Below, piece by piece: positions 63,977 through 64,000 of a DNA stretch of 64,000 nt. Every line of letters begins with the position of its first letter. The first letter of the stretch is position 1. The translations under genes and the position numbers were made by a program. This DNA comes from an uncultured Thalassotalea sp. GTDB taxonomy: Bacteria; Pseudomonadota; Gammaproteobacteria; Enterobacterales; Alteromonadaceae. The stretch lies in contig CANLNK010000008.1 of assembly GCA_947492575.1 (NCBI GenBank), positions 1 to 64,000 of the forward strand. The letters run 5' to 3'. The notes below the pieces were generated by a model that was given only the letters and a program-made list of their open reading frames with translations, was not told where the DNA came from and made no database searches.

Positions 63977-64000
63977 ATGAGGAAACCTGATATGAGTCGA
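63977..64000 (+). CDS. start of a gene running off the window
   Basis: GAGGAAACC lies just before ATG 63992 (reads Met-Ser-Arg), a good ribosome binding site. An in-frame ATG at 63977 also fits. Only a few codons are inside the window, so no product can be given. Confidence 0.4.

Overview
The window is ordinary chromosomal DNA from a marine gammaproteobacterium of the Alteromonadales. The closest fit is a Colwelliaceae-like genome (Colwellia/Thalassotalea type), judged from protein similarity by eye, moderate-to-low GC, a cbb3 oxidase cluster linked to fnr-uspE, and large TonB receptors. I see no transposase, integrase, phage structural gene, CRISPR array or rRNA. One tRNA-Asn lies at the left edge, and a gene appears to start at the right edge.

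Layout. 1-9 kb: tRNA-Asn, a gene-poor 0.8 kb with two dyads, a MATE exporter overlapping uvrB, ribA, an Atm1-type ABC exporter, a DUF1415 protein and a membrane protein. 9-15 kb: a Bax-like glucosaminidase, an ABC-2 transporter pair, an AzgA-type purine permease and ttcA. 14.6-24.7 kb: uspE, fnr, a TauE/SafE-like protein, ccoS, ccoI, fixH and ccoP-Q-O-N, a complete microaerobic respiration block with candidate FNR sites. 24.7-33.5 kb: LysE exporter, mltD, gloB, a yafS-like methyltransferase, a TonB receptor, a Nif3 protein and an ElyC-like protein. 33.8-37.8 kb: a lysine riboswitch with lysC, a glutathione peroxidase-MarR/OhrR pair, and a beta-hydroxyacid dehydrogenase. 38-46.4 kb: sbcB, a CPBP protease, a VOC protein divergent from a LysR, a GNAT, a CaiB-type CoA transferase and a run of small exported or membrane proteins of unknown role.

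46.6-59 kb is the most interesting part: a zinc-limitation region. An FtsX-type ABC transporter and a divergent DUF3299 lipoprotein sit on the left. A DUF1826 - DUF2796 (ZrgA-like, histidine-rich) - zur - dihydroorotase - COG0523 GTPase series sits on the right. An RND efflux pair lies between them. Three sequences matching the gammaproteobacterial Zur operator core lie upstream of the ABC transporter and of DUF1826. I infer one Zur regulon split by the RND genes. The DUF1826 protein shows an HxD...H...R residue pattern like Fe(II)/2-oxoglutarate oxygenases, and the dihydroorotase has Gln in place of the first metal-binding His.

59-64 kb: a D-2-hydroxyacid dehydrogenase, then a LysR (YhaJ-like) divergent from DoxX, pirin (YhaK-like) and a glutathionyl-hydroquinone reductase (YqjG-like), a quinone/electrophile detoxification set.

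Across the window, short degenerate tandem repeats (period 9-15 bp, 2-6 copies) recur at gene borders: stop codons, start codons and short intergenic gaps. I count ten such loci; the clearest is a 9-bp x 6 array directly upstream of zur.
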